64,000 bases of DNA from Actinomycetes bacterium (GCA_023451265.1 JAEYAG010000080.1:1-64000); one strand, 5' to 3'. Counted from the stretch's first letter, positions 8,938 through 17,711 are shown. Notes: generated by a model not told the origin, from the sequence alone. Program-made: numbers and translations.

Positions 8938-9273
8938 TCACCGCGGATCACCGGTGCGAGGGTCGCGGCCGCTCTCCCACCGCCGGCGTTGCACCTCCAC
9001 CGTGACCACCCCGCCGTCGGGCGCCCGCATGGGCGCGTGGAAGTCCGGCGTCTCGAGCTGTGTCGCGCAGAAGCAGACGGCGTCGCGCTCGGTCTCGCAC
9101 CATGCCACCGTTCGACGATCCTCACGGTCCAGCGCCCACCGCTGTATCCGGTACATCAGGTGAGTCTCGTGAGTGTGCGCGTGGACAGCCGCGACGTACG
9201 CGATCAGAAACCGCGGCCGGAACACATCGTCGAGGACCAGCCAGCTCCGCCGAGCGACACGAATCGATCTCAA
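8938..9273 (-). CDS. Hypothetical protein convergent with the relaxase
   Basis: About 111 residues from TTG 9273, chosen because GGAGG lies 7 bases upstream. The longer frame to 9525 reads through the divergent promoter region and looks unnatural. The protein contains a central FRPRFLIAYVAAVHAHTHET stretch and a C-terminal VTVEVQRRRWE. I recognise no family. It ends 2 bp from the relaxase stop and is divergent from the gene behind the LexA-like box, so it may share that control region. Codon use is normal for the replicon. Confidence 0.5.
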   Translation of the reverse strand: MRSIRVARRSWLVLDDVFRPRFLIAYVAAVHAHTHETHLMYRIQRWALDREDRRTVAWCETERDAVCFCATQLETPDFHAPMRAPDGGVVTVEVQRRRWESGRDPRTGDPR

Positions 9274-9308
9274 CCCGCACCTCCGCTCTCCGAACGACCC
9301 TAGATAAC

Positions 9309-9326
9309 ATAGAACAGATGTTCTAT
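9309..9326. promoter_or_regulatory. LexA-like SOS operator
   Basis: ATAGAACAGATGTTCTAT is a perfect 8+2+8 palindrome. Its core GAAC-N4-GTTC is the invariant part of the actinobacterial LexA box, whose fuller form is TCGAAC-N4-GTTCGA; only the second base of each arm differs. It lies 12 bp before the start of the rightward gene and 35 bp before the leftward gene. It also overlaps A/T-rich promoter-like DNA, consistent with repression by LexA and release after DNA damage. Confidence 0.65.
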
Positions 9327-9337
9327 TACTTGTAGTC

Positions 9338-9595
9338 ATGAGAGCGGCGCTGGGCGAATATGAGGCGACGGTGTGGATGGTCGACGATGCACCGTCACGA
9401 ATGTTCTTCGCTGGCCGACGGTGGCGCGTCACCGATACGCCGACAAGGCTTCGCGCGTCGGTCTGGGAAATGCGCGAGACCGGTCGTCCGATGTACGGAT
9501 GGCGATTCCAAGCAACAGATGACACAGGAGAAGCCGTGGTCTTCGACGTCTACGCGTCCGCAGACGGGTGGCACGTGCGCGGCGCGTATGTCTGA
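9338..9595 (+). CDS. Small protein behind an SOS box (DUF6504-like?)
   Basis: 85 residues with an SH3-like beta-rich pattern: FFAGRRWRVTDTPTRL, then YGWRFQATDDTGEAVVFDVY and a final WHVRGAYV. The spacing of FxWxGRxYRV followed by a W-x-V-x-A strand recalls DUF6504 proteins found with actinobacterial ImuB/DnaE2 mutagenesis genes. That resemblance is weak and stated only as a possibility. The LexA-like box directly upstream supports DNA-damage control. Only about a dozen bases separate the operator from the ATG and there is no clear ribosome site, so a leaderless transcript is likely. No polymerase gene follows within the window. Confidence 0.5.
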   Translation: MRAALGEYEATVWMVDDAPSRMFFAGRRWRVTDTPTRLRASVWEMRETGRPMYGWRFQATDDTGEAVVFDVYASADGWHVRGAYV

Positions 9596-9742
9596 ACACT
9601 GATCCGACCGGGCTGGGGGATCGTCCGTGGCTCGGACGGAAAGAGCTGGTCCACAGGCCTGATCCGGAAACAGCCGAACTATCCAGACACCGGAAGCAGA
9701 CACGAAACAACGCTGACCCATCCGCGCTCGACGATGTCTATA

Positions 9743-10156
9743 TCACTGCACCCCATCGGGGTTGAAGACGCCGTCGAAGAGAACGCGGATGCCCTTCGCG
9801 TGCGCGGCCTCGATGAGGTGGAGCAGGTAGGCCTCGTCGCCCAGTCGCGGGTCGACCGTGAAGTAGTCCTCGGTGTCGTATCCATGGGTGGTGGAGGTGA
9901 AGACCGGTCCGAGCTGAAGGCCGTTGAGTCCGAGCGAGACGACGTGATCGAGCCACGCCTCGATGCGGCGCAGGCGATGGGCCACGGGCTGCGCCGCAAC
10001 GGGGTGCTCTGGTTCGCCCAGGTGTTGCGGGCGTTCGGGGCGGATTGGCGCGCCGACGAAGCCGAGGGGGTAGATCTGCCAGAACATGGCCTGGGTGACC
10101 CAGTCGGGTTCGCGGTGATGCACGGTGTCGACGCTACCCGGGCCGCTGGACGCCAT
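9743..10156 (-). pseudogene. Truncated GH13 alpha-amylase family gene (N-terminal remnant)
   Basis: The frame reads AMFWQIYPLGFVGAP, then a helix RIEAWLDHVVSLGLNGLQLG, PVFTSTTHGYDTEDY and RVLFDGVFN. These are the first beta/alpha units of a GH13 TIM barrel, including conserved region I, normally DxVxNH. Coding similarity stops abruptly after DGVFN, where a few unrelated residues lead to a stop at 9743. Family members have about 400 residues, so roughly two thirds, including all catalytic acids, are gone. The remnant ends where DNA of the relaxase module begins. It reads away from the GH30 gene and marks the left edge of the catabolic segment. Confidence 0.75.
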
Positions 10157-10230
10157 GAGGCAATGTGCTTAGGCTCAACGCAACCCCGACACCGAGGGGT
10201 TCCGACACGAATCTCGATGAGGAGGATCCT

Positions 10231-12195
10231 GTGTTGATTATTGAAGCGCTTCACTCTCGCATGCTCGCAGTGACGTGCGTTCTCGGGCTATCGATCTTCG
10301 CCTCCGCCGCGTCCTGCGCGGCGGAGGAACACGTATCACCCCCGGTGGCGTCGACCTGGAGTTCTGAGGATGGCGCATTCGCCCTCACGGAGCGTCCTCA
10401 CCTCGCGCTCTCGCCTGAGTTCGGTGCCGACGCGGCGGTGGCCATCAATGTCGACCCGGCTGCGACATATCAGGAGATCTTCGGTCAAGGGCAGTCGTTC
10501 GAGAGCAGCAGCGTCGCGAACATCGCTGCGTTGAGCTCCGCTAAGCGTGAAGAGGTTCTGCAGGCGCTGTTCGATCCCGAGTTCGGAAACGGCTATAACC
10601 TCATTCGGCTGTCGCTGGGCTGCGCGGACTTCTGCTCCGTCGACTTCTACACGTACGACGACGTGCCGGCGGGCGAGACGGACGAGTCTCTCAGCCGGTT
10701 CTCGATCCAGCAGGACATCGACACCGGCATCATCGCCGTCGCCCAGCGGGCGAAGGAGATCAATCCAGGTGTGCGGTTCTACCTCTCTATGTGGTCGGCG
10801 CCCGCGTGGATGAAGACCAACGGCAGTCTCATCAACGGCGGCAGTGTCAAACCGGAGTATTACGGCGTGCTGGCCCGCTACCAGCGGATGGCGATCGAGG
10901 CATATGAGGCGCAGGGCATTCCGATCACGGCGTTGACGCCGCAGAACGAGCCGCGCGTCGTGACCGACTATCCGACGGGTGAGTGGTCGGGTGAGCAGAT
11001 GCGCGACTATCTCAAGACAAGCCTCGGCCCCGAGCTGGATGCGGCGGGACTGTCCACCGAGATCTGGATCGGAGACGACAATCCGCCGCGACTTCGCGAT
11101 TTCGTGCCCGCAGTGCTCGACGACCCGGCCTCCGCCGCCTATGTGGATGGAATCGCGATCCACGACTACAGCGGGGATGACCCGACCGTGCTTTCGGAGT
11201 TCGCGCTGAAGTATCCCGGCTACCCGATCCACCTCACGGAGCGTAGCTATTACGGCATCAACGGCGAAAGCAATCGCGTCGACGGCGGCTGGCAGGCGGG
11301 GATCCGGCGCGTCATGGAGCTGTACCGAAACGGGCTGAATAGTTGGACGTACTGGCTGAGCTTCCTCGATACCGACGGGGAACCCAACACCGGGCCGTTG
11401 CGGGGCGAATGCTGCTCACTCCCGCTGACAGCGCCTGCAGGTCAGCTCGACGACGCCAGCTTCAGCCGCGATTACTACCTGTACGGGCAGCTGTCACGCT
11501 TCGTGCATCCCGGTGCAAGCCGGATCGGATCCAGTCAGACGTCCGCAGACGTCAGCAATGTCGCGTTCCGCAACCCCGATGGAGAAATTGTGGTTCTGGT
11601 CGCCAACGGGGCGAGCGATGCACGCGACATCGCTCTGGTCTCGCCGGATGGTTCGGTCCGCGACAGGCTGCCCGGAATGACCGTCGGCACGTATCGGTGG
11701 TCGTCCACCGTGGCGCAGACGGATCAGAACGTCGGCAGATTCCGTCTCGTCAACCGCGCCTACGCCGACCTCGCCGTGCAGAACACCCGGGACACGTACC
11801 TGGCCAACGCAGACGCGAGGGCCGCCGTCGCCAGTCCGCGGTCTTGGACCACGCTGGAGCAGAGGTGGGATATCACGTCAGCCGGCGAGGGATGGTACCG
11901 GCTGACGAGCGTCAGTGACCCGTCGCGCACGCTGCACACCACGGGCGAGCCGTACGCGCCATGGACGTCCGTCTATCGGGTGGCGGCAGTGTCCAGTGCA
12001 CTCAACTGGGACGAACAGCTCTGGCGGATCGAGCCGACTCAGGACGGCTACTATCGTCTCGTCAACAAGTCGCGCGGCACGGCGCTCCAGGTCGCCGGGG
12101 AGTCGTACGCGGGGTGGCGGGACGTTCACGAGCTGGTCAGTTCTCCGGTTGCGTGGGGCATTCTGGAACAGCAGTTCCAGCTGATTCGCGAATGA
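10231..12195 (+). CDS. Secreted GH30 glycosidase with C-terminal ricin-like lectin domain
   Basis: 654 residues from GTG 10231, chosen for GGAGG 5 bases upstream; ATG 10261 is the alternative. A hydrophobic leader (MLAVTCVLGLSIFASAASCA) suggests export, possibly as a lipoprotein with a poor lipobox. The catalytic domain is GH30: FGQGQSFES, FYLSMWSAPAWMKTNG, acid/base Glu240 in TPQNEP and nucleophile Glu337 in IHLTERS. After about residue 510, three repeats with FRLVNRAY, YRLTSVSD and YRLVNKSRG form a beta-trefoil carbohydrate-binding module. GH30 enzymes cleave beta-1,6-glucan, beta-1,6-galactan, xylan or glucosylceramide; the subfamily cannot be fixed here. A TGAAGCGCTTCA operator lies inside codons 4-8, so the locus LacI protein probably represses it. 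Confidence 0.85.
   Translation: MLIIEALHSRMLAVTCVLGLSIFASAASCAAEEHVSPPVASTWSSEDGAFALTERPHLALSPEFGADAAVAINVDPAATYQEIFGQGQSFESSSVANIAALSSAKREEVLQALFDPEFGNGYNLIRLSLGCADFCSVDFYTYDDVPAGETDESLSRFSIQQDIDTGIIAVAQRAKEINPGVRFYLSMWSAPAWMKTNGSLINGGSVKPEYYGVLARYQRMAIEAYEAQGIPITALTPQNEPRVVTDYPTGEWSGEQMRDYLKTSLGPELDAAGLSTEIWIGDDNPPRLRDFVPAVLDDPASAAYVDGIAIHDYSGDDPTVLSEFALKYPGYPIHLTERSYYGINGESNRVDGGWQAGIRRVMELYRNGLNSWTYWLSFLDTDGEPNTGPLRGECCSLPLTAPAGQLDDASFSRDYYLYGQLSRFVHPGASRIGSSQTSADVSNVAFRNPDGEIVVLVANGASDARDIALVSPDGSVRDRLPGMTVGTYRWSSTVAQTDQNVGRFRLVNRAYADLAVQNTRDTYLANADARAAVASPRSWTTLEQRWDITSAGEGWYRLTSVSDPSRTLHTTGEPYAPWTSVYRVAAVSSALNWDEQLWRIEPTQDGYYRLVNKSRGTALQVAGESYAGWRDVHELVSSPVAWGILEQQFQLIRE
10242..10253. 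promoter_or_regulatory. LacI-family operator TGAAGCGCTTCA
   Basis: A perfect 12-bp palindrome with the CG centre typical of LacI-family operators. The identical sequence is at 17712-17723 and a one-mismatch version at 17646-17657, both beside the lacI-type gene. Here it sits just downstream of the preferred GTG start of the GH30 gene, or in its 5' leader if ATG 10261 is used. Repression by roadblock or promoter occlusion fits. Confidence 0.75.
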
Positions 12196-12248
12196 GCGAC
12201 CGGGGGCAGCCCGGGAATTGAGCGGTCCACCCCGAAGAAGGAGGTATC

Positions 12249-13154
12249 GTGCCCGAATTCGACTCCCCGATTCCGAAGCGCGTGGTCACTCGACGGACGA
12301 TGCTCGGGTGGACAGGGCTGGCAGGAATCGCCGCCATGACCGCGGCCTGTGCTCCGGAACCGCCGTCGTCGGCGCCCTCGGCGCCCTCGGCTCCCGCGCC
12401 GACCGCCGAAAGCGCCTCGGGATGGACCATCGTCTGGGAGGACGATTTCTCGAGCGAGCGGCTCGACCAATCGGTGTGGACGGCCGCAGACTACGGCGGC
12501 AACCGGGATCTTGGCGAGTTGCAGGACAACGTGCCCGAGATGGTCGCTCTCGAGGGGGGAAACCTCGTGCTGCATGCGCGGCGCGAGGAAAGCAGGGGGT
12601 ACACGTACGTCGCGGGGAGCGTGTCCACCAAGGGCAAGAGGACCGTCGGACCGTATGGCCGGCTGACGACCCGCCAGCTCCTCGGCCCAGGCACCGGGAT
12701 CGGGTTCGGCGTCTGCCTCTACGGCGAGAACATCGATGAGGTCGGGTGGCCGGCGTGTGGAGAGATCGATGCGACGGAGATCGCTCTGGCCCGGCCCACG
12801 GCACCCTTCGCTTCGGTGCATGGGCCCGGATACTCCGGCGGATCGCCGATCTCGACCATCGGCGAGGTGCCGTCGCTGGTCAACCGGTGGGCAGAGCACG
12901 TGCTGGAGTGGGAACCGGGGCGGCTGACCTGGGCGATCGACGGTGAGATCTACGCCATCGCGGAGGCAGCCGATGCCCGCGCCGCAGCAGGGTGGCCGTT
13001 CGACCAGCCGTTCTTCGTCACCATCGTGCTGACGATCGGGTCCGCGCTGTCGGGGCCCGTCGACGAGAACACGTGGCCGCGCGATGCCTCCGGTACGCCC
13101 ATCGACGCGTACGCATCCGTCGACTTCATCCGCTTCGAGCAGCGCGCGTCGTGA
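12249..13154 (+). CDS. GH16 family endo-beta-glycanase lipoprotein
   Basis: 301 residues from GTG 12249, preceded by AAGGAGG. The leader has a twin-arginine-like TRRTML and the lipobox MTAAC, so it is probably exported and membrane-anchored, followed by a Ser/Pro/Ala linker. The GH16 jelly roll carries the signature GEIDATE with nucleophile Glu172, Asp174 and acid/base Glu177. NRWAEHVLEWEPG and LTWAIDGEIY are typical later strands. GH16 includes laminarinases, lichenases and beta-1,3-galactanases. The neighbouring GH30, GH43 and GH78 genes leave both beta-glucan and arabinogalactan as candidate substrates. It starts 53 bp after the GH30 stop and is probably in the same transcript. Confidence 0.87.
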   Translation: MPEFDSPIPKRVVTRRTMLGWTGLAGIAAMTAACAPEPPSSAPSAPSAPAPTAESASGWTIVWEDDFSSERLDQSVWTAADYGGNRDLGELQDNVPEMVALEGGNLVLHARREESRGYTYVAGSVSTKGKRTVGPYGRLTTRQLLGPGTGIGFGVCLYGENIDEVGWPACGEIDATEIALARPTAPFASVHGPGYSGGSPISTIGEVPSLVNRWAEHVLEWEPGRLTWAIDGEIYAIAEAADARAAAGWPFDQPFFVTIVLTIGSALSGPVDENTWPRDASGTPIDAYASVDFIRFEQRAS

Positions 13155-13165
13155 GAATGCTCTCA
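13152..13165. promoter_or_regulatory. Possible second-type operator upstream of the GH3 gene
   Basis: TGAGAATGCTCTCA has TGAGA/TCTCA arms around ATGC, overlaps the GH16 stop codon and lies 145 bp before the GH3 gene. The arms match the TGAGA...TCTCA pattern of some LacI-family operators, but the centre is not symmetric. No strong promoter was recognised next to it. It may be fortuitous. Confidence 0.3.
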
Positions 13166-13309
13166 TAATCGCTGGGCGGATGCGCATCTGCGTTGTCAAG
13201 GGCTCTGCCCGACGCGTAGTGTCCAAGCACCCGCCCGGCGGTCCGCAGTGACGCGTGACCGCGCACCGGGCACACGTCCGGGCTCCGGCCCCAGAGTGAA
13301 GGCCTGCCC

Positions 13310-16300
13310 ATGAGCACTCTCTCCTCACGCAGAACTCGGGTCGCCGCCGCTATCGCGACGATCACCCTCGCCGCCAGCCTGACCGTCGCCGTAGCGGCGC
13401 CGGCGGCGGCGGCCGACGAACCGTGGATGGACACATCGCTCTCGCCGGATGAACGCGCTGACCTGCTGGTCGGCGTGCTGACCCTGGAGGAGAAGGTGAC
13501 CCTGCTCATCCAGTCGGGAGGACCGGGTCTTCCGCAGTACGGTGTGCCCGCGATCCGCGGTAAGGACGGATGCTGCGGGGTGGCGGTCACCGATACGGTG
13601 TCCACCGCGCTGCCTGTCGGGATCGCGCTCGCATCGACGTTCGATACGGCAGCCGCCCAGTCGTACGGAGCCGTCGCCGGCGCCGAGGCACGCGCCTTCG
13701 GGTTCAACGGGTTGGCCGGCCCTACGATGGACCTGCTGACCACGCCCCTCAACGGCCGGATGTGGGAGGCGTTCGGCGAAGATCCGCTCGTCAGCGGGCG
13801 GTTCGCAGCGGCGCAGACGGCCGGCACGCAGAGCGAGGACATCTCGGTCATCGCGAAGCACTACAACCTCAACAATCAGGAGACGCGGCGGGGCCACGTC
13901 AACGCGGTCGCCGGCGAGCGGACCCTCCAGGAGGTGTACACGCGCCCCTGGGAGACCCTGGTGCGGGACGCCGATCCCGGAGCGGTGATGTGCGCCTTCA
14001 ATCGGGTCAACGGCGAATACGCGTGCGGCAGCGACGAGCTGCTCAACGGAATTCTCAAAGGACAGCTCGGCTTCGACGGCTACGTGTCCTCGGACTTCAA
14101 CGCGACGCACTCGTTCGAGGACTACAACGCGGGCCTCGACGTCCCGGGGCCTGGATACGAGTACTCCTCGGATGCGCTGATCGCCGCCGTGCAGGACGGC
14201 GTCGTCCCCGAAGAACGGGTGACCGACGCGGCCAGGCGAGTCCTGCGCACCTTCTTCGCGCTCGGCATCATCGACGACCCGCCGGCCGGATCCTTCGAGA
14301 ACCCGCAGCCGGCGTCGACGCCGCTGGACGACGCCACCCTCGCCGCGCACGACGCGGTCGCGAAGAGCGTGGCGGACTCCTCGGCAGTGCTTCTGCGCAA
14401 CGAGGGCTCGCTCCCTCTCGCTGATGCCGGATCGGTCGCGGTCATCGGCGCGGACGCGGATTGGTACATCGACGGCGGCGGCAGCGGCGCGATCCAGAAC
14501 CCTGCACGGCTGACGACGATCCTCGACGGGGTCACCGATCGTGCCTCCGGTGATGTCACCTTCGCTGCAGGAACCGACCCCGTCTCCCTCGCCGACACGC
14601 TGCCTGGCCCGGCTCCCGTGCCGTCGTCGGTTCTGCGCCCCTCCAGCGGTGACGATGCGGATGGACTGAGCGCGTTCTACTTCAACGGCGTCGGATTTCC
14701 CGGCGAGCCGGCCCTGATCCGCACCGAACCACAGGTGAACTACCGCACGGGCATCTCCAACGACGCCATCAACACCTCTCAGGTGCCGAGCCCCGGCGTC
14801 GGCTTCGCGGTTCAGCCGATCTCCGTCGTGTGGAGCGGCACGCTGACCGCTCCGGCAACCGGTTCGTACCAGCTCGCCCTGAGCCATCTGGGCACGGCGA
14901 AGCTGCTCGTGGACGGGCAGACGCTGATCAACGACCCCGGCTCGACCTTCGCCACGCAGTCCGTGACCCTGGATCTCGCGGAGGGTCAGGAGTACTTCGT
15001 GGAGATCAGCTACGAGACCGATGCTCAGAACCAGTTCAACGGCGGCCTGAACGACCAGCCGGGCGCGATGATCCGCTTCGGGTGGGTGCCGCCCGCGGGC
15101 GTGCTGAACCCGACGATCCAGGAGGCGGTCGACGCAGCGGCGTCGGCCGACACCGCGGTCATCGTCGCCCGCGACTACACCGGCGAAGCCGCAGACCGCG
15201 GATCCCTCGTCCTGCCGCAGGACCAGGATGCCTTGATCGAGGCCGTGTCCGCCGTCAATGACAACACCGTCGTCGTGCTCGCCACCAGCGGTCCGGTCGC
15301 GATGCCCTGGCTGAACGACGTCGAAGCTGTTCTCGAAGCGTGGTATCCCGGCCAGGCGCAGGGGCGATCCGTCGCCGGCATCCTCTTCGGCGATGTGAAC
15401 CCATCCGGCAAGCTGCCCGTCACCTTCCCCGTCGACGACGCGCAGGTCGACGCCGTCGGCGGAGCGCACCAGCATCCCTTCGAGCAGATCGCGCAGACGG
15501 ATCCGACGACCGAGTACGACGAAGGAATCTACGTCGGATACAAGGCCTACATCGAGCAGGGTGCGACGCCGCTGTTCCCCTTCGGCTACGGCCTGTCGTA
15601 CACATCCTTCGGCTACGGCAGCACGGCCGCGGTCACGCCCGTCGACCCCAACAGCGACGATCCAGTCGCGACGACCGTCACCGTCACGGTCACGAACACC
15701 GGAAGCGTCGCAGGGTCCGAGGTCGTGCAGGCGTACGTCGGGAACCTTCCGACCGACGTCGAGACGCCAGACCGCGCGCTCGCTGGCTTCGAACGAGTCG
15801 CGCTCGAGCCGGGAGCGAGCGCCGATGTCGCCATCCCGATCGACCGCCGAGCGCTTCAGTATTGGGACGCGGATGTCGACGCGTGGGTGACGCCGTCCGG
15901 CTCGGTGCCGCTGTCGATCGGCAGCTCGTCCGCCGACATCCGCGTCGAGGGCACCATCACGGTGCCTCCATCCGATACGCAGGCGCCGACCCTCGCAGTC
16001 ACATCCGATCCCGCGTCGCCGAACGGCCAGAACGGCTGGTACACGAGCCCGGTGACGCTCGCCTTCGCCGCCACAGACGAGACCGACCCCGCGCCTCGCG
16101 TCGAAGTGAGCGTCAACGGGGCGGAGTTCGCCGCCCACGACGGGCCGTTGGTGCTCGATCAAGACGGCACCTACACCGTCGCCGCTCGCGCCGTGGACGC
16201 TGCAGGAAACACCTCGGAGGTCGTGACCACGCAGCTCAAGATCGATCGCACAGCGCCGACGGCCAGCGCCGAGCGGGGGCGCTTCCGCCTGCTGGTGACC

Positions 16301-16498
16301 CTGACAGCGACTGACGAAACGTCCGGCGTCGCTCGGATCGAGTACCGGTACCGCCTCAGAGTCGGCAATCAGACCGTCACGACACCGTGGCGAACCACCG
16401 GCGGGACGGTCGTGGCGGGTAGTTCGTCGCGATTGGTCCTCGAGTACCGAGCTACCGACAACGCCGGCAACGTGAGCACCGTCGGTCAGGTGCGCTGA
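13310..16498 (+). CDS. Secreted GH3 beta-glycosidase with PA14 insert and Ig-like tail
   Basis: 1,062 residues with a Sec signal peptide ending near AAPAAAADEP (about residue 35). The GH3 N-domain follows: GKDGCCGVAVTDTVST, the KHY-containing VIAKHYNLNNQETRRG, and nucleophile Asp262 in GYVSSDFNATHS. A PA14 carbohydrate-binding domain is inserted in the second GH3 domain (about 450-590; WSGTLTAPATGSYQLAL). The fibronectin-III-like domain typical of GH3 (about 770-870) follows, then two bacterial Ig-like units (DRTAPTASAE; YRATDNAGN). It probably removes terminal beta-glucose or beta-galactose outside the cell. There is no LPxTG anchor at the C-terminus. GAAGG 7 bases before the ATG is the ribosome site. 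It is convergent with the lacI-type gene. Confidence 0.88.
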   Translation: MSTLSSRRTRVAAAIATITLAASLTVAVAAPAAAADEPWMDTSLSPDERADLLVGVLTLEEKVTLLIQSGGPGLPQYGVPAIRGKDGCCGVAVTDTVSTALPVGIALASTFDTAAAQSYGAVAGAEARAFGFNGLAGPTMDLLTTPLNGRMWEAFGEDPLVSGRFAAAQTAGTQSEDISVIAKHYNLNNQETRRGHVNAVAGERTLQEVYTRPWETLVRDADPGAVMCAFNRVNGEYACGSDELLNGILKGQLGFDGYVSSDFNATHSFEDYNAGLDVPGPGYEYSSDALIAAVQDGVVPEERVTDAARRVLRTFFALGIIDDPPAGSFENPQPASTPLDDATLAAHDAVAKSVADSSAVLLRNEGSLPLADAGSVAVIGADADWYIDGGGSGAIQNPARLTTILDGVTDRASGDVTFAAGTDPVSLADTLPGPAPVPSSVLRPSSGDDADGLSAFYFNGVGFPGEPALIRTEPQVNYRTGISNDAINTSQVPSPGVGFAVQPISVVWSGTLTAPATGSYQLALSHLGTAKLLVDGQTLINDPGSTFATQSVTLDLAEGQEYFVEISYETDAQNQFNGGLNDQPGAMIRFGWVPPAGVLNPTIQEAVDAAASADTAVIVARDYTGEAADRGSLVLPQDQDALIEAVSAVNDNTVVVLATSGPVAMPWLNDVEAVLEAWYPGQAQGRSVAGILFGDVNPSGKLPVTFPVDDAQVDAVGGAHQHPFEQIAQTDPTTEYDEGIYVGYKAYIEQGATPLFPFGYGLSYTSFGYGSTAAVTPVDPNSDDPVATTVTVTVTNTGSVAGSEVVQAYVGNLPTDVETPDRALAGFERVALEPGASADVAIPIDRRALQYWDADVDAWVTPSGSVPLSIGSSSADIRVEGTITVPPSDTQAPTLAVTSDPASPNGQNGWYTSPVTLAFAATDETDPAPRVEVSVNGAEFAAHDGPLVLDQDGTYTVAARAVDAAGNTSEVVTTQLKIDRTAPTASAERGRFRLLVTLTATDETSGVARIEYRYRLRVGNQTVTTPWRTTGGTVVAGSSSRLVLEYRATDNAGNVSTVGQVR

Positions 16499-16513
16499 GA
16501 ACGCTGCTGGGCC

Positions 16514-17560
16514 TCAGTCGCGCCGCCAGACTTCCCCGAGGGTGGATGCTCGGGGGATCAGCCGCGGCTCGAGCGTCACCGTCCGGTGCGGGATCTCGGG
16601 CTGAGCGATCTGCTCGAGGAGCAGGTCGGCGGCCATCGCGCCCATCTCCTCGCCGGGCTGGGCGACCGTCGAGATGGGGATCGCGCTCTCGGACGCGAAG
16701 TGGTTGTTGTCGTATCCGGTCACGGCGATGTCGAGCGGCACGGCGAACCCGGGGTGCTCGTTGAGCACCTGGACGATGCCGATGGCGACCAGGTCGGAAG
16801 CTGCGACGATCGCGTCATAGCGACCCGGCCCGGCGTCGAGGATGCGCGCGGCGACCTCGCGACCGTGTCGGATGTTGACGCCGCGCGTCTCTTCGAGGTC
16901 GAGGGTGGCATCCGGGACCCGGGCGACGGCCTGTTGCGCACCCTCCCAGCGTCCGGCCACCGCGCCGAGCAGCAGCGGGCCTCCGACGAAGAGGATTCGG
17001 CGGCGCCCCAGGCTGAGGAGGTGGCTCGTGGCCAGCGCGCCGCCGTGCTGCTCGTCGACGATGACACCCGAGTGCGCGAGCGTCGGCGATTGGTAGTTGA
17101 CCATCACCGTGGGCGTCGACCGGGTCGGCAGGACGAGTGACTTCGCGAACGCCGTGTCCAGTGGCGCGATGATGATGCCGGCGACGCGGGAGCGCTCGAG
17201 CAGCTCGAGATTGTGTACTTCGCGTGCGGGCTCGACGTCGGAGTTGACGATCAGCACGTCCATCGCGCGGCGTCGCATGACGGTCTCCACCCCGCGCGCG
17301 ATGTCGACGAAGAACGAGTTGCCGAGGTCGGCGAGCACGAGCCCGACCGAGGTGCTGCTGCCGGCGGCGAGCGAGCGCGCCGCGTCATTGCGGACGAAGC
17401 CGAGCTCGGCGATCGCGGCGTGCACCTTGCGGCGGGTGGGTTCGGAGACCTTCTCCGGGCTGTTCAGGGTGTTCGAGACCGTGCCCAAGGCGACGCCGGC
17501 GTGGCGCGCGACGTCGCTCATGCTGGGCTGGCCCCGCATCGACATGCTTCTGCCGCTCAC
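16514..17560 (-). CDS. LacI-family transcriptional repressor
   Basis: 348 residues from GTG 17560, selected because AGGAGA lies 5 bases upstream. The frame stays open to 17695, but that part covers the promoter. The N-terminal helix-turn-helix reads MSDVARHAGVALGTVSNTLN with the hinge ARSLAAGSS. A periplasmic-binding-protein-like effector domain follows, with SVGLVLADLGNSFFVDIARG, VSGY-type sugar-binding strand AVTGYDNNH and TVAQP near the end. The family binds short palindromes with a central CG, and such palindromes flank this gene and the GH30 gene. Inducer unknown, presumably a released mono- or disaccharide. Divergent from the ABC transporter, so autoregulation and operon control from the shared 190-bp region are likely. 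Confidence 0.9.
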   Translation of the reverse strand: MSGRSMSMRGQPSMSDVARHAGVALGTVSNTLNSPEKVSEPTRRKVHAAIAELGFVRNDAARSLAAGSSTSVGLVLADLGNSFFVDIARGVETVMRRRAMDVLIVNSDVEPAREVHNLELLERSRVAGIIIAPLDTAFAKSLVLPTRSTPTVMVNYQSPTLAHSGVIVDEQHGGALATSHLLSLGRRRILFVGGPLLLGAVAGRWEGAQQAVARVPDATLDLEETRGVNIRHGREVAARILDAGPGRYDAIVAASDLVAIGIVQVLNEHPGFAVPLDIAVTGYDNNHFASESAIPISTVAQPGEEMGAMAADLLLEQIAQPEIPHRTVTLEPRLIPRASTLGEVWRRD

Positions 17561-17609
17561 CGTGGTCTCCTCTCTGAGCACGCTCCGGTCGGCACCGATC
17601 GTGTCAGCC

Positions 17610-17637
17610 ATTATGCCCGTCGCGAGAGGCATCGCAA
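17610..17637 (-). promoter_or_regulatory. Promoter of the lacI-type gene
   Basis: Read leftward, TTGCGA (17637-17632) and CATAAT (17615-17610) are separated by 16 bp, matching sigma-70-type -35 and -10 boxes (4/6 and 5/6). The operator-like TGAAGCGTTTCA at 17646-17657 is just upstream of the -35 box, so repressor bound there could affect polymerase access. Confidence 0.5.
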
Positions 17638-17645
17638 CTCCGAAA

Positions 17646-17657
17646 TGAAGCGTTTCA
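17646..17657. promoter_or_regulatory. LacI-family operator, variant TGAAGCGTTTCA
   Basis: It differs from the perfect palindrome at 17712-17723 by one base. The two sites are 66 bp apart centre to centre, about six helical turns, which would permit looping by a tetramer or cooperative binding. It lies between the divergent lacI and transporter promoters. Confidence 0.68.
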
Positions 17658-17675
17658 CAAATTGATATCGGGGAG

Positions 17676-17705
17676 TTGACAGGGCGGCATCGCACATCTC
17701 ATACT
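17676..17705 (+). promoter_or_regulatory. Promoter of the sugar ABC transporter operon
   Basis: TTGACA at 17676-17681 is a perfect -35 box. CATACT at 17700-17705 is a 4/6 -10 box with an 18-bp spacer. The perfect operator at 17712-17723 begins 6 bp downstream, at the expected transcription start, which is the classic position for repression. Confidence 0.6.
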
Positions 17706-17711
17706 TCCAAA

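Noticed and set aside
8938..9525. The longer 195-residue version of the gene convergent with the relaxase.
   Set aside because: It reads through the LexA-like box and the divergent gene. The TTG at 9273 has a GGAGG site and gives a more natural protein.
13325..16162. A 945-residue leftward frame across the GH3 gene, rich in Arg, Gly and Asp.
   Set aside because: It is the antisense shadow of the GH3 gene. High GC makes the opposite frame open, and it has no family, ribosome site or sensible hydropathy.
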